DNA of 64,000 nucleotides from Paenibacillus jilunlii (GCF_900102965.1 NZ_FNGM01000015.1:57606-121605); one strand, 5' to 3'. Counted from the stretch's first letter, positions 42,314-51,101 are shown. The notes: generated by a model not told the origin, from the sequence alone. Numbers and translations are program-made.

Positions 42314-42502
42314 ATGGCGAACCGTTTAGGTGTTCATGAAATGCTGGAGCTACATGAGCTGCTTACTTTCAAAACAAATTGTCTGACCAAAAGTCAGACT
42401 ATGCTGCCATTGGTGTCGGATGCGGGGCTGAAAGGAATCATTCAGGAAGACATCCGCGGAGGTATTGAAGACATTCAGCAAATCAGATCTTTACTCGTCT
42501 AA
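42314..42502 (+). CDS. Small CotF-family spore coat protein (62 aa)
   Basis: Short helical protein (NRLGVHEMLELHELLTFKTN, then DIRGGIEDIQQIRSLL) of the type found in spore coats of Bacillus and Paenibacillus as partner of CotF-like proteins. GGAGGGG precedes the start. It is followed after 15 bp by a CotF-like gene. Confidence 0.75.
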   Translation: MANRLGVHEMLELHELLTFKTNCLTKSQTMLPLVSDAGLKGIIQEDIRGGIEDIQQIRSLLV

Positions 42503-42517
42503 TTTAGGAGGCAGAAG

Positions 42518-42820
42518 ATGAATCCAATTGTAGAGAACCTAACAGGAATGAACGCGATGACAGATCAGGCCATTGCCACTGATTTATTGATGGCCTGCAA
42601 AAGCGGTCTGAAAAGTTATGCGGCAGCCATCTCCGAGTCCGCCAGTCCGGAAGTAAGAAGTACATTAAATGCACAATTCGGCAAGGCTGTAGGATTACAT
42701 GAACGTGTGTTTAATTACATGAGCGATAATGGGTTCTACAATGCCTACGATCCGGCACAACAACTGCAAATGGATATCCAGAATGCAGATAAGGCTTTGT
42801 CCCTTCCCAATGTTCAATAG
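42518..42820 (+). CDS. CotF-like spore coat protein (100 aa)
   Basis: Helical coat protein: MTDQAIATDLLMACKSGLKSY, RSTLNAQFGKAVGLHERVFN and the end NGFYNAYDPAQQLQMDIQ match the CotF C-terminal domain pattern. AGGAGG precedes ATG 42518. Likely expressed in the mother cell during sporulation together with its small partner; no sigma-K/E promoter could be pinned down. Confidence 0.8.
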   Translation: MNPIVENLTGMNAMTDQAIATDLLMACKSGLKSYAAAISESASPEVRSTLNAQFGKAVGLHERVFNYMSDNGFYNAYDPAQQLQMDIQNADKALSLPNVQ

Positions 42821-42858
42821 CTTCAGACAAGGCTATTAGACCCTAGACAGAGATGAGG

Positions 42859-42889
42859 ACCGCCAAGCTTACTGACTTGGCGGTTTTCA
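42859..42889 (+). terminator. Terminator of the coat protein pair
   Basis: ACCGCCAAG/CTTGGCGGT is a perfect 9-bp stem with an 8-base loop, followed by TTTCATTTT. Confidence 0.85.
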
Positions 42890-42924
42890 TTTTACATAAG
42901 TAAATATTCAAGGAGTGAAGGAAC

Positions 42925-44190
42925 ATGGATGATTCAACCCTTATGCAAGCGATCCGGAAGCTGGCGTTGCCTTTTGGCCGTCCTGAAGCATTGGACAGTC
43001 TGGCCGCTGAGGCTAAAAACGCAAATTATGTCCTGTTGGGGGAAGCTTCTCATGGGACTTCAGAGTTCTACAGCGTACGCGCCGAAATAACCAAACGGCT
43101 GATTACGGAAGAAGGCTTCCGGTTCATCGCAGTAGAAGGCGACTGGCCCTCCTGCTACACGTTGAACCGTTATATTAAGGGTTACCCCGATGCTGCTCCC
43201 CATGCGCGGGCGGCACTAAGCGATTATACCCGCTGGCCCACCTGGATGTGGGCGAACCGCGAAATTCTTGAATTGGCCGAGTGGCTGCGCAGCTATAATG
43301 AAGGACGCCCGGACGGGGAGAAGGTAGGCTTTTACGGCATAGATATGTACAGTCTGTGGGAATCGATGGACGAAATTCTCAAGTATCTCTCGTCCAAGGG
43401 GAGTGCGGACCTGGAAGCGGCAAAACAGGCCTTTGAGTGCTTCGAGCCCTTTGGCAGGGACGAGCAGTCGTACGGGATTTCAGCGTCGTTGTATGGGGAG
43501 GGCTGTGAGGACGAAGTCATAGCACTGCTAAGCAAACTTCAAGATGAATGGAAAGACGCTCATCCGGCTGACCGGGAAAATGCCTTAAGCGCTGAGCTTA
43601 ATGCGATGACGGTACAGGGAGCGGAATCGTATTACCGGACGATGATCCGGCACGACTCCGGCTCGTGGAATATCCGGGACCGCCATATGGTTGCGGCCTT
43701 GGACAAGCTGATGGAGTTTCATGGTGAAGGGGCCCGGGCAGTGGTGTGGGAGCATAACACACATATCGGTGACGCCCGGGCAACCGATATGGAGCAGGAG
43801 CAGATGGTCAATGTGGGACAACTGCTGCGTGAAAAGTATGGCAGCGCCGTCTATGCGGTGGGATTCGGAACATACCGGGGAACGGTAATTGCAGGTAGAG
43901 CCTGGGGAGCTCCTCCAGAAATAATGCAGGTGCCGCCAGCCATGAAAAACAGCTGGGAGGAGCTCCTGCACCGGGATGGGGCTGAGGACAAGCTGCTCTT
44001 GTTCAGCCAGGAAGAGACTGTCCTGAACCAGAAGGTCATCGGTCATCGGGCCATTGGCGTTGTCTACCATCCCGAAAGGGAGAGGGGCAATTATGTACCC
44101 TCAACCCTCCCCAGACGTTATGACGCTTTTATTTATCTGGATCATACCCGCGCGTTGTCGCCGGTTGAGATGGGGCTGATCCAAGCTTAG
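42925..44190 (+). CDS. Erythromycin esterase family protein (421 aa)
   Basis: Hydrolase of the Ere family, which in some members opens macrolide rings. Motifs: YVLLGEASHGTSEFYSVRAE, RFIAVEGDWPSCYTLNRYI, VGFYGIDMYSLWESMDEIL and VVWEHNTHIGDA, which carry the conserved Glu and His residues. Length is normal. AAGGAG precedes the start. It stands alone and overlaps the convergent GH13 gene by 4 bp. Whether it gives macrolide resistance cannot be told; many environmental members do not. Confidence 0.88.
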   Translation: MDDSTLMQAIRKLALPFGRPEALDSLAAEAKNANYVLLGEASHGTSEFYSVRAEITKRLITEEGFRFIAVEGDWPSCYTLNRYIKGYPDAAPHARAALSDYTRWPTWMWANREILELAEWLRSYNEGRPDGEKVGFYGIDMYSLWESMDEILKYLSSKGSADLEAAKQAFECFEPFGRDEQSYGISASLYGEGCEDEVIALLSKLQDEWKDAHPADRENALSAELNAMTVQGAESYYRTMIRHDSGSWNIRDRHMVAALDKLMEFHGEGARAVVWEHNTHIGDARATDMEQEQMVNVGQLLREKYGSAVYAVGFGTYRGTVIAGRAWGAPPEIMQVPPAMKNSWEELLHRDGAEDKLLLFSQEETVLNQKVIGHRAIGVVYHPERERGNYVPSTLPRRYDAFIYLDHTRALSPVEMGLIQA

Positions 44191-45983
44191 GTTTCGTCCG
44201 TTTTGATCAGAATTCTGTAGCTGTATGGAGCAAGATCCAGCACAGCCTGTCCGTCCGCAGGAATGAGCTTCTCCCCATTCAAGGCATCCTGGAAGTGACC
44301 CTTAAGAGGAAGGGGCAGGGTGGCAGGCTGCTCCGAGGGATTCAGTGAAATGACGAAATGGGCATCCTCATCCACCCGTTCATAGACGAAAGCACGCTCC
44401 TGCGGATTAGCCGCCAGGATGCGGAACCGGCCGGTCTGCAAAGCCGGAAACGCCTTCCGCAGCCGGATCAGAGACTGATAGCTTTCGAAAAGCTCACGGT
44501 TCTGGCGCTCCTCCTCCCAGATCATACATTTGCGGCAATCCGGATCACCCTCACCCTCAAGGCCGATTTCATCGCCGTAGAAGATGCAGGGAGTGCCCGT
44601 AAAGGTGAACAGGAAGGCGGCGGCCAGCTTCAGCTTTCTCGGGTCCCCGCCCAGCTGTGTGAGAATCCGCGGAGTATCATGGCTGGCCAGCAGATTGAAC
44701 AGCACCTCGTTGGCTTGCTGAGGGTAACGCATCAGAAGATTCCCGAGCTGCTCGCCAAAACGACCGGCGTCCATATCGCCGTTGTTGAGGTATTCTATCA
44801 AACGGCTGGCCAGCGGATAATTCATCACGGAATCGAATTGATCTCCGTTTAGCCAGCGCATGGAGTCGCTCCAGACCTCGCCAATAATAAATGCCTCCGG
44901 ATTAATGTCTTTGACAAGTTTACGGAAGTCCCTCCAGAACGTGTGGTCAATTTCGTTGGCCACATCCAGTCTCCAGCCGTCAATCCCCACTTCCTTGAGC
45001 CAGTAGCCGGCGGTATCAAGCAGGTACTTCCGGGCCTCAGGGTTCACCGTATTCAGCTTAGGCATGTCCGCAAAAAAACCAAAGGCATCATAATTGGGCT
45101 TTCCGTCCGTAACCTTCACAGGGAAATTATGAATATGAAACCAGCCGGCATATTCCGAGTGTTCCCCATGCTCAATCACACTTTGGAATTGGGGGGATTG
45201 TGCGCTGATATGGTTAAATACGGCGTCAAGAACCACCCGGATCCCCTTGGCATGGGCGGTTGTCACCAGCTTCTTAAGCAGCTCCACATTACCGAAACCC
45301 GGATCAACCTTTCTGTAATCGGTAGTGTCATACTTATGATTACTTGGCGCTTCGAAGATAGGCGTCAGGTAAATAGCTGTAATTCCGAGCCGGGCCAAAT
45401 AATCAAGATGATCTATAATCCCTTGCAGATCGCCTCCAAAAAAGCTTTCAGCTGTGGGCGTATCTCCCCATGCCGCCACATTCACCGGATCATTTCCGGG
45501 ATCCCCATTGGCAAAACGGTCCGGCATGATCTGATAGAATACGGCTGACTTGGCCCAATCGGGGGCTTTGAACAGGTCGATCTCATGGATATAAGGTCTT
45601 TCATAGTAACCATCGGGTGGTGCTGGCAGTTCTGTAAAAAATCCGGTTTCCGTCATCCAGAGGGTTTCGTCTCCTGCCTGCATGCGAAAGGCGTAAGAGA
45701 AACGCTTGTTTTCCGGCTTCACAGCCGTTTCCCAATAATCAAAAACCTGGTCGGATGCTATTTTGTGCATCCTGTGCTCCTCATGATAATGCTCCCAATC
45801 ATATTTGTCGCCCGTGAGAGCAAAGACCTGGTTGACATTCCCTTTCCCTGTCCGGACACGCAGATGGAAGGTATCCTTGTCATAGAGATACGCCCAGTTG
45901 CTGTGGGGAACATGATGGAGTGCTTCACGTTGAATAAGTGTACGGTTGCCTGCAGCTTGGAATGCTTGTTCTTTGGTATGCAT
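44187..45983 (-). CDS. GH13_20 alpha-glycosidase (neopullulanase/cyclomaltodextrinase, 598 aa)
   Basis: Cytosolic alpha-glucan hydrolase. An N-terminal CBM34-like beta domain (about 1-125) precedes the (beta/alpha)8 barrel. Catalytic motifs: GWRLDVANEID (nucleophile Asp), AFIIGEVWSD (acid/base Glu) and LLASHDTPR (stabilising Asp). The conserved VVLDAVFNHIS is also present. I chose ATG 45983 with GGGAGGG upstream over an in-frame start at 45998. No signal peptide. It probably handles cyclodextrins, maltodextrins or pullulan fragments. Confidence 0.92.
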   Translation of the reverse strand: MHTKEQAFQAAGNRTLIQREALHHVPHSNWAYLYDKDTFHLRVRTGKGNVNQVFALTGDKYDWEHYHEEHRMHKIASDQVFDYWETAVKPENKRFSYAFRMQAGDETLWMTETGFFTELPAPPDGYYERPYIHEIDLFKAPDWAKSAVFYQIMPDRFANGDPGNDPVNVAAWGDTPTAESFFGGDLQGIIDHLDYLARLGITAIYLTPIFEAPSNHKYDTTDYRKVDPGFGNVELLKKLVTTAHAKGIRVVLDAVFNHISAQSPQFQSVIEHGEHSEYAGWFHIHNFPVKVTDGKPNYDAFGFFADMPKLNTVNPEARKYLLDTAGYWLKEVGIDGWRLDVANEIDHTFWRDFRKLVKDINPEAFIIGEVWSDSMRWLNGDQFDSVMNYPLASRLIEYLNNGDMDAGRFGEQLGNLLMRYPQQANEVLFNLLASHDTPRILTQLGGDPRKLKLAAAFLFTFTGTPCIFYGDEIGLEGEGDPDCRKCMIWEEERQNRELFESYQSLIRLRKAFPALQTGRFRILAANPQERAFVYERVDEDAHFVISLNPSEQPATLPLPLKGHFQDALNGEKLIPADGQAVLDLAPYSYRILIKTDET

Positions 45984-46192
45984 AGAAGTCCCTCCCAAAC
46001 TCTCGAATTAAGTATATTGTAGCCGGCCAGATCAAAAGTAAACTCCCGGTTCACACAAAAAGACCCAGTTCAGCGCTGAGCCGTTTGAACAAATTGGATT
46101 TCACTGGGCGGCTAAAGATCTTGTACCCCGTTATTCCGGGGAGCAAACAAATTATTACAAACGGAGGTTTCCCGTTGATATTACCGGTTAGA

Positions 46193-46235
46193 AAAGACAA
46201 AGCCCTTTCTGTTCCCGCCTGGAAACGAAAGGGCT
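46193..46235 (-). terminator. Terminator of the DUF3231 gene
   Basis: AGCCCTTTC/GAAAGGGCT is a perfect 9-bp stem with a 17-base loop; on the - strand TTTGTCTTTTC follows. Confidence 0.75.
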
Positions 46236-46244
46236 GGTCCTGAT

Positions 46245-46766
46245 TTAAGCGTTCACAGTCTCTTGTCTTTTGACTTGAAGCGGCGGAGGAATAAGCCAGC
46301 CTTTTTCTTTAAGCATATTCAGAATTTTCACGCCAAGGGCTGCTTTGGTCATGTGATACTTGCCGAATAAGGCGCCGACATCCTCACGGATGCTTTGTCC
46401 CATCGCCTGGCTGCAGGCCACCAATGAAGTGGCGACGTCCGCGGCAATTTTGGCGGCAATTTCAGGATCTGTAAATCTTGCCCCTACGGGAATATCTTCG
46501 AGCTTGGCCTGGGGTCTGTCGGGCAGCGCCGGAGCAGTGCCAATACCGTTGTCAGTCAATAATTTGTCGCATTCGCTTACTTCCAGTTCAGCCTGATCAA
46601 TTAATGAGCTCAGGATTTTTTTCAGATCATGGTCACCCGCATGATTCAGAAAGGCACGATAAAAGGAAATAGCACCTTTTGCGACCATCGAAGCCTGCCA
46701 GACATTATAAATTTCTCCATAATGCATCGGTTCATCTTTTGCATTTCCGCCTAAAATCCCAGACAT
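46245..46766 (-). CDS. DUF3231 family protein (173 aa)
   Basis: Helical ferritin-like protein of the DUF3231 family, common in spore-formers. Features: MHYGEIYNVWQASMVAKGAIS, FLNHAGDHDLKKILSSLIDQ and DVATSLVACSQAMGQSIREDVG. Members are usually tandem duplicated four-helix bundles; this single-module form is half their length. ATG 46766 has GGAG 7 bases upstream. Function is unknown. Confidence 0.8.
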   Translation of the reverse strand: MSGILGGNAKDEPMHYGEIYNVWQASMVAKGAISFYRAFLNHAGDHDLKKILSSLIDQAELEVSECDKLLTDNGIGTAPALPDRPQAKLEDIPVGARFTDPEIAAKIAADVATSLVACSQAMGQSIREDVGALFGKYHMTKAALGVKILNMLKEKGWLIPPPLQVKRQETVNA

Positions 46767-46806
46767 ACACATGCTCCTTTTATCTTCAATTTTAGAAAGC
46801 CCGCGC

Positions 46807-46840
46807 CTTCAAAAGGGCGGCGCAGCCGTTTCTACTTGCT
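46807..46840 (+). repeat. REP-like repeat, copy near 46.8 kb
   Basis: CTTCAAAAGGGCGGCGCAGC followed by CGTTTCTACTTG is nearly the same as 57696-57730 and shares its core with the hairpin at 2183. It can form small hairpins around GGCGCAGCC. It lies in the gap between the DUF3231 and BNR genes. Confidence 0.55.
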
Positions 46841-46881
46841 GCATAGTATGTCCTGGATGCAAAAAAATAATGTGAATGTCC

Positions 46882-48117
46882 TTAAGTTCCGAAAATGATA
46901 TCCTGCTTGCCAAGCCGCGAATCGTTCCAGACAGCAGCCAGCGTATCCGGGAACTTGGTGGCTGCAGTGATGTAGTCGCCGATCAGCACAACCGGTGTGG
47001 GAGAGTTCCCATTCGGATTGGTGGAAACGTCGGATATCCGCCGGTTGGCGAAGGAGACGCCGGCATTGAAAGACTCGGCAGCAAAAACATCCAGAAGAAA
47101 TCCGTCCACCCGGTTGGTGTAATAGATCACCCGTATGGTTCCGTTGGAGGGGGAGACGGTAATGGAAGGGGAGAAGTTCTGTGAGCCTGCCGGTGCTCCT
47201 GTGATGTTAACGGGTGTGGACCACAGCAACCCATCCGGAGAACGGGAAAAAAAGACATCTGCATAGCCCAGGCGGAAATCATTCCAGACCGCATACACAA
47301 ACCCCCCGAACTGCCCGGCGGAAATGTCGGTTCCTAAGCTGAGGTTCGTCTGCACCCGGAACGCATAATTGGGCACAGGCAGGGGACTAGGCACGGGAAC
47401 CGTGCTGGCGATGAACGTAGCTCCCCGGGTCACTGGAGGGTTGAAGGTGATTCCGCCATCCAGGGAAGCTCTGATAAATGCATACGTGGGAAGATTGGAA
47501 CGAAGCTGAATATAACCGGCATACACCTCTCCCGCGAGTCCTACAGCCAGAGCAGCGCGGTTAAGCTGTCCTCTGGGATCGGATATTCGCAGCGGACGTT
47601 CCCAACTGAGCCCCTTGTCTAGAGAACGCTGGAAAAAGATGGCCGAATTCAAAGCCAGATCATAAAGTGGCGTATATCCTATATAAGCATTTCCAATGAA
47701 CGGGCTGGAGGGCGAGCGGTCAACCGCGATAAAAGGCTCATCGTTGTGAACGTATAAGCCGTAGCCTTGCTGTGCAATGACCGGAGGATTGAACGTAAGC
47801 CCGTTGTCAAAAGAGGTATAGGTGGCAATTGTCCCGTCCCGGAATTCATTGAAAAAGTGAACCGCCACGATGAACGTGTTGGGAAACGTATAATCGATCG
47901 TTGGCGCTTCTGCACTCATATATCCTGGCGCTTGCGGCAGAACGGTATTTGACCAGGTCACTCCACCGTCGATTGAACGATAGAAGCCTGTTAATGCAGT
48001 TCCTGAACTGTCTTCAACGGCCACGACACACATAACATTCGGGTCCAGCGTACTTACCGCTATCGAGGGCTCGATATGATTCCCCGGCAAAGCGGCAGTA
48101 ATGTTGACGTTAGCCAA
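46882..48117 (-). CDS. BNR-repeat beta-propeller protein (411 aa)
   Basis: Predicted six-bladed sialidase-like propeller. BNR (Asp-box) type motifs recur: SIDGGVTWSN, SFDNGLTFNP, SLDKGLSWER, SLDGGITFNP, SPDGLLWSTP and FNAGVSFANR. No Arg triad or catalytic Tyr/Glu set of true sialidases could be identified, and no signal peptide is present. It is the last gene of a - strand cluster of beta-rich proteins (49441 to 46882), 14 bp after the previous one. A structural or binding role, perhaps on the spore surface, is more likely than sialidase activity. This is inference. Confidence 0.7.
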   Translation of the reverse strand: MANVNITAALPGNHIEPSIAVSTLDPNVMCVVAVEDSSGTALTGFYRSIDGGVTWSNTVLPQAPGYMSAEAPTIDYTFPNTFIVAVHFFNEFRDGTIATYTSFDNGLTFNPPVIAQQGYGLYVHNDEPFIAVDRSPSSPFIGNAYIGYTPLYDLALNSAIFFQRSLDKGLSWERPLRISDPRGQLNRAALAVGLAGEVYAGYIQLRSNLPTYAFIRASLDGGITFNPPVTRGATFIASTVPVPSPLPVPNYAFRVQTNLSLGTDISAGQFGGFVYAVWNDFRLGYADVFFSRSPDGLLWSTPVNITGAPAGSQNFSPSITVSPSNGTIRVIYYTNRVDGFLLDVFAAESFNAGVSFANRRISDVSTNPNGNSPTPVVLIGDYITAATKFPDTLAAVWNDSRLGKQDIIFGT

Positions 48118-48131
48118 TGGATCACCTCATT

Positions 48132-48503
48132 TTAGGTAGAAATAATGGATAAGCGGTCAAAATATGTAAGTTCAGGCTGCAGAATCCGGTCCAGAATGTT
48201 CCCGCTTGCATCAAGCGCAAAGATGTTAATGATGGTGTTAACCGCGCTGTAGAAATTGACCTGGACCTCATAGTAATCGGCAAGAGTAACTGAATAGGTC
48301 TGGACAACAAGCTGCTGGGGATTGAGCTGGAAAAGGGTTTCTCCGACAGCAACACGTGTGAAGCTTGCTCCCCGGAAATGAAAAATCTGCAAGGTGAGGT
48401 TAATGGGGGAAACTATGGAATCGTTCAAGCAGGAGATCTGGATCCGGTCCAAATGGGTGGAGCCTGTTGGGGGATTGTACACCGCTCCCGTTGTAAAAGG
48501 CAT
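48132..48503 (-). CDS. Unrecognised beta-rich protein (123 aa)
   Basis: I do not recognise this family. The sequence is rich in alternating hydrophobic residues (LTLQIFHFRGASFTRVAVGE, VVQTYSVTLADYYEVQVNFY), suggesting a beta-sandwich. It has no Cys-rich motif, signal peptide or membrane segment. AAGGAG lies 7 bases before ATG 48503. It lies 14 bp upstream of the propeller gene, in the same operon. Confidence 0.65.
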   Translation of the reverse strand: MPFTTGAVYNPPTGSTHLDRIQISCLNDSIVSPINLTLQIFHFRGASFTRVAVGETLFQLNPQQLVVQTYSVTLADYYEVQVNFYSAVNTIINIFALDASGNILDRILQPELTYFDRLSIIST

Positions 48504-48599
48504 GGCATGAACTCCTTCCGGCCTTGGTTGACGACGTTTAGTAAAACGTATGTGGAGCGATTTTGTCCTATGCCGGAATTCCAGAATATGTATGATTAC

Positions 48600-48621
48600 A
48601 GAGGGAGGGCGAAGCTCCCTC
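48600..48621. other. Hairpin inside the beta-protein cluster
   Basis: AGAGGGAG/CTCCCTCT with a 6-base loop in the 126-bp gap between the 48630 and 48503 genes. No T-run follows on the - strand, so it may be an RNA-processing or weak attenuation site rather than a terminator. Confidence 0.5.
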
Positions 48622-48629
48622 TGCGGGGC

Positions 48630-49040
48630 TTAAAGAATGGACAGGCCAGTAAATACAATAGGTCCGATAATGTTGGGAAGATTTCCGCCCGATACAGAAG
48701 AGGCAGTTATGGAATAAGCATAGTAGCCGGAAGCAAGTCCTGAATCTACATAAGATAATTTGACTGCATCAAACGCATTGGCAGCGGTACTACTGGAACG
48801 GAAGCTGCTGATCGCCACCGCATTGCGCACGATCGTGAAGATCACATCGGGCGGGTTGCTGCCGGTATTCTGCAGGCCGATTGTAGCTCCCAGCAAGACT
48901 GATCCGCCAGTGGAGACATTTAATCCGAATTGCCCCAGAATCAGGCTGCTCGGCACAGCTAAAACGGATAAAGAGGTGGACTGGGAGAAGCTGGACGGGA
49001 TGCTTTTACCAATATCAATAATCTGCGGCATGGCGGTCAC
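48630..49040 (-). CDS. Beta-rich paralogue B (136 aa)
   Basis: Paralogue of the 49037-49441 product. Shared landmarks are SFSQSTSLSVLAVPSS, QFGLNVSTGGSVLLGATIG, DVIFTIVRN and YVDSGLASGYYAYSITASSV. The start is GTG 49040, overlapping the upstream stop as GTGA, with no ribosome site of its own, so translation is probably coupled; ATG 49031 is an alternative. The pattern recalls BclA-like exosporium C-terminal domains or phage tail-tip beta-sandwiches. Function unknown. Confidence 0.65.
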   Translation of the reverse strand: MTAMPQIIDIGKSIPSSFSQSTSLSVLAVPSSLILGQFGLNVSTGGSVLLGATIGLQNTGSNPPDVIFTIVRNAVAISSFRSSSTAANAFDAVKLSYVDSGLASGYYAYSITASSVSGGNLPNIIGPIVFTGLSIL

Positions 49041-49441
49041 ACCAGAGAAAGGCCCGAGAACAACACGGGACCTACCAGATTTGCACTGTTCAGGACAGCT
49101 GAATTGACCTGAGAAACGGTAAGGGTATAGGCAAAATATCCTGCAGTCAAACCACTGTCCACAAAAGAGAAGCTGATCGGATCAAACTGATTGGCACTTA
49201 GCGCACTGGCCGTAATTGAAAAAATGGCCGTGCTTCCCCGTAAAATGGTGAACAGTAAATCCGGACTGCCCAGGGTGGTCTGGGTGCCGACTGAAGCATC
49301 AAGCCATACATTTCCGCCTGTCCCGGTTGTCAAACCGAATTGGGCGAGCGTATTGCTCGAAGGCGAAGCAACAATGGGAATCGAGATCGATTGGCTGAAG
49401 CTGGCGGCAACGCTTTTACTGAAATCGAGAATCTGGGCCAC
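49037..49441 (-). CDS. Beta-rich paralogue A (134 aa)
   Basis: First gene of the cluster. Landmarks: FSQSISIPIVASPSSNTLAQ, GLTTGTGGNVWLDASVG, DLLFTILRG and FVDSGLTAGYFAYTLTVSQV. Start GTG 49441 has AAGGAG 9 bases upstream. It shares nearly all landmarks with the next gene, so the two arose by tandem duplication. No signal peptide or membrane segment. A spore-surface role is suggested only by look and by the coat genes 7 kb away. Confidence 0.65.
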   Translation of the reverse strand: MAQILDFSKSVAASFSQSISIPIVASPSSNTLAQFGLTTGTGGNVWLDASVGTQTTLGSPDLLFTILRGSTAIFSITASALSANQFDPISFSFVDSGLTAGYFAYTLTVSQVNSAVLNSANLVGPVLFSGLSLV

Positions 49442-49601
49442 GGTACTCAGCTCCTTAACATATATTTGGTCAGTAATAAATTATGTGCTTTGACAGTTGG
49501 ATGATTGGACGTAACAAGAAACATTGCAGACCTGATGTGAATTCTTGATGTGATCCGTGAAACCGGCTTTGTTTGACAAAAGGCAGGGCTTCGGGTATTT
49601 T

Positions 49602-49627
49602 GGTACTATAAAAACTATTTAAGTACC
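49602..49627. promoter_or_regulatory. Inverted repeat upstream of the acetyltransferase gene
   Basis: GGTACT (49602-49607) and AGTACC (49622-49627) face each other across 14 bases just before the ribosome site of the 49653 gene. It could be an operator or a 5' hairpin. A TTGACA word lies at 49573 but without a well-placed -10. Confidence 0.4.
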
Positions 49628-49652
49628 AATATGAATCGGAAGGAGCTTATAT

Positions 49653-50273
49653 ATGGATCATATTTCAATCACACACGGCAACCCCAAATCGGCGTCAGGA
49701 GGCAGACTCCTGGGGATGGCACTGGATTATATGGCCTATCCGGTGATCGGAACGGCAGATAAAGCATTAATTGAGAACACCCTGCAACAATTATGGGTTC
49801 TCGGAAAAAACCGTTTCAGCCATCAATATGCTTTTGAAGCAAGGTTGGATAACAGAACGATTGGAATTATCTCCTGCTACCCGGTATCTGTGATGGATAA
49901 GCTGGCTTGGCCCACCGCCCGGGAGCTAATCAAACTGCGTAAATGGAAGCTTATCAAGCATTCTCTGCTGCATTTGCAGGAGCTGTGGTCTATGGTAAGC
50001 TTGAAGGAGGGAAGAGCGGATGAATACCATATCGGGGCATTGGCTGCATTGCCGGAAAGCCGGGGATACGGGGCAGGTTCCAAATTAATTCAGCATGCAG
50101 AGGACAAAGCCAGATTAAACAACTACGGCAAATGCTCCCTGACCGTCAGGCAAGAGAACTTCCGGGCCATCAAGCTGTATGAGCGGCTGGGATACCGGAT
50201 TACTGATTCCATAGAGAACAAACCGTATTATCTGTACCGTATGGTAAAACCCCTTCCGCGTATCCTTACCTGA
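49653..50273 (+). CDS. GNAT family N-acetyltransferase (206 aa)
   Basis: GNAT enzyme. The acetyl-CoA loop is ALPESRGYGAGSKLIQHAED (R-G-Y-G-A-G) near residues 130-150, followed by CSLTVRQENFRAIKLYERLG, a hallmark C-terminal segment. AGGAGC precedes ATG 49653. It has a divergent neighbour (the beta-protein cluster) and is followed by a MITE. The substrate is unknown. Confidence 0.85.
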   Translation: MDHISITHGNPKSASGGRLLGMALDYMAYPVIGTADKALIENTLQQLWVLGKNRFSHQYAFEARLDNRTIGIISCYPVSVMDKLAWPTARELIKLRKWKLIKHSLLHLQELWSMVSLKEGRADEYHIGALAALPESRGYGAGSKLIQHAEDKARLNNYGKCSLTVRQENFRAIKLYERLGYRITDSIENKPYYLYRMVKPLPRILT

Positions 50274-50295
50274 GAATTCAGGTGTAGACGGTAAG

Positions 50296-50509
50296 ATATA
50301 AGTTGAACTTGAAAAATTCATAAAAAGGGTAAAAGTGCGGAGGGGAAGTTTGGAACTGGAAGAGCGGCAGCGTCCGCCTTTGTCACCGGATTTCAACCGC
50401 CAAAGGCGATTCAATATAAGAAATCTGGGGACAACAGCGGCTGGAAGTCCAAACATTCCCCGCAGTGACGTCTATACCCCACAATGTAAAACTAAAGTTC
50501 AACTTATAT
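50296..50509. mobile_element. 214-bp MITE with perfect 15-bp terminal inverted repeats
   Basis: ATATAAGTTGAACTT at 50296-50310 is the exact reverse complement of AAGTTCAACTTATAT at 50495-50509. No protein is encoded. Inside are complementary GC-rich segments (GCGTCCGCC, CCGCCAAAGGCG) that allow folding. It ends 25 bp before the TetR start codon. A deleted relative lies at 20111-20198. Any parental transposase is not in this window. Confidence 0.8.
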
Positions 50510-50534
50510 AGATGAAGGGTGGACTGGCAAGAAC

Positions 50535-51101
50535 ATGGACGACCAGGTCTATTTGAAAATTTTGAAATGTTTTGGAGCCAAAGGCACGCGGTTTACCACG
50601 GAGGACCTGGCGAGAGAACTGGGCACGAGTAAACGCACCGTGTATACCTACTTTTCGAGTAAAGATGAAATGATAGAGAAAACGATTGATTTCGTCTTTT
50701 CGCAGATTATCCAATCGGATACAGAAATTCTGGAAAATGCAGCGCTCCCTATTCAGGAGAAAATGAGGCTTTATTTTCAGAATATTCCCGACGCCTATTC
50801 GATAGGCACGATTATCCGGCACATGGATGACTTTCAGCGGTATTATCCCCGGCTCTACGAGAAGGTGAATCATCACCTGGATATGATTTGGGACGGTGCT
50901 ATTGAACTGGTGGAGGAAGGGATGAACCGTGGCGAGCTGCACAAGGTGGACACCGTCATTCTCAAGCTTATGCTGAATGAGACACTGAAAAAGCTGCTGG
51001 ACTATGAGTTTATTGCGGGCCATCAGGTCAGCTTCGAATCCGGCATCAAGGCTATGAGTGATATTATTTTATATGGCCTGATCAAGGCAGAATCTTTGTA
51101 A
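50535..51101 (+). CDS. TetR family regulator (188 aa)
   Basis: Repressor with an N-terminal HTH (FTTEDLARELGTSKRTVYTYF, residues ~18-38, then SSKDEMIEKTIDFVF). The C-terminal domain is helical, with an ending typical of TetR_C. ATG 50535 has only a weak purine-rich stretch upstream (GAAGGGTGGA, 12 bases away). The MITE sits where its promoter would be expected, so its expression may depend on the element. Target unknown. Confidence 0.8.
   Translation: MDDQVYLKILKCFGAKGTRFTTEDLARELGTSKRTVYTYFSSKDEMIEKTIDFVFSQIIQSDTEILENAALPIQEKMRLYFQNIPDAYSIGTIIRHMDDFQRYYPRLYEKVNHHLDMIWDGAIELVEEGMNRGELHKVDTVILKLMLNETLKKLLDYEFIAGHQVSFESGIKAMSDIILYGLIKAESL

Noticed and set aside
46882..48117. Calling the BNR protein a functional sialidase.
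   Set aside because: BNR motifs are structural. The Arg triad and catalytic residues were not found, and there is no signal peptide.
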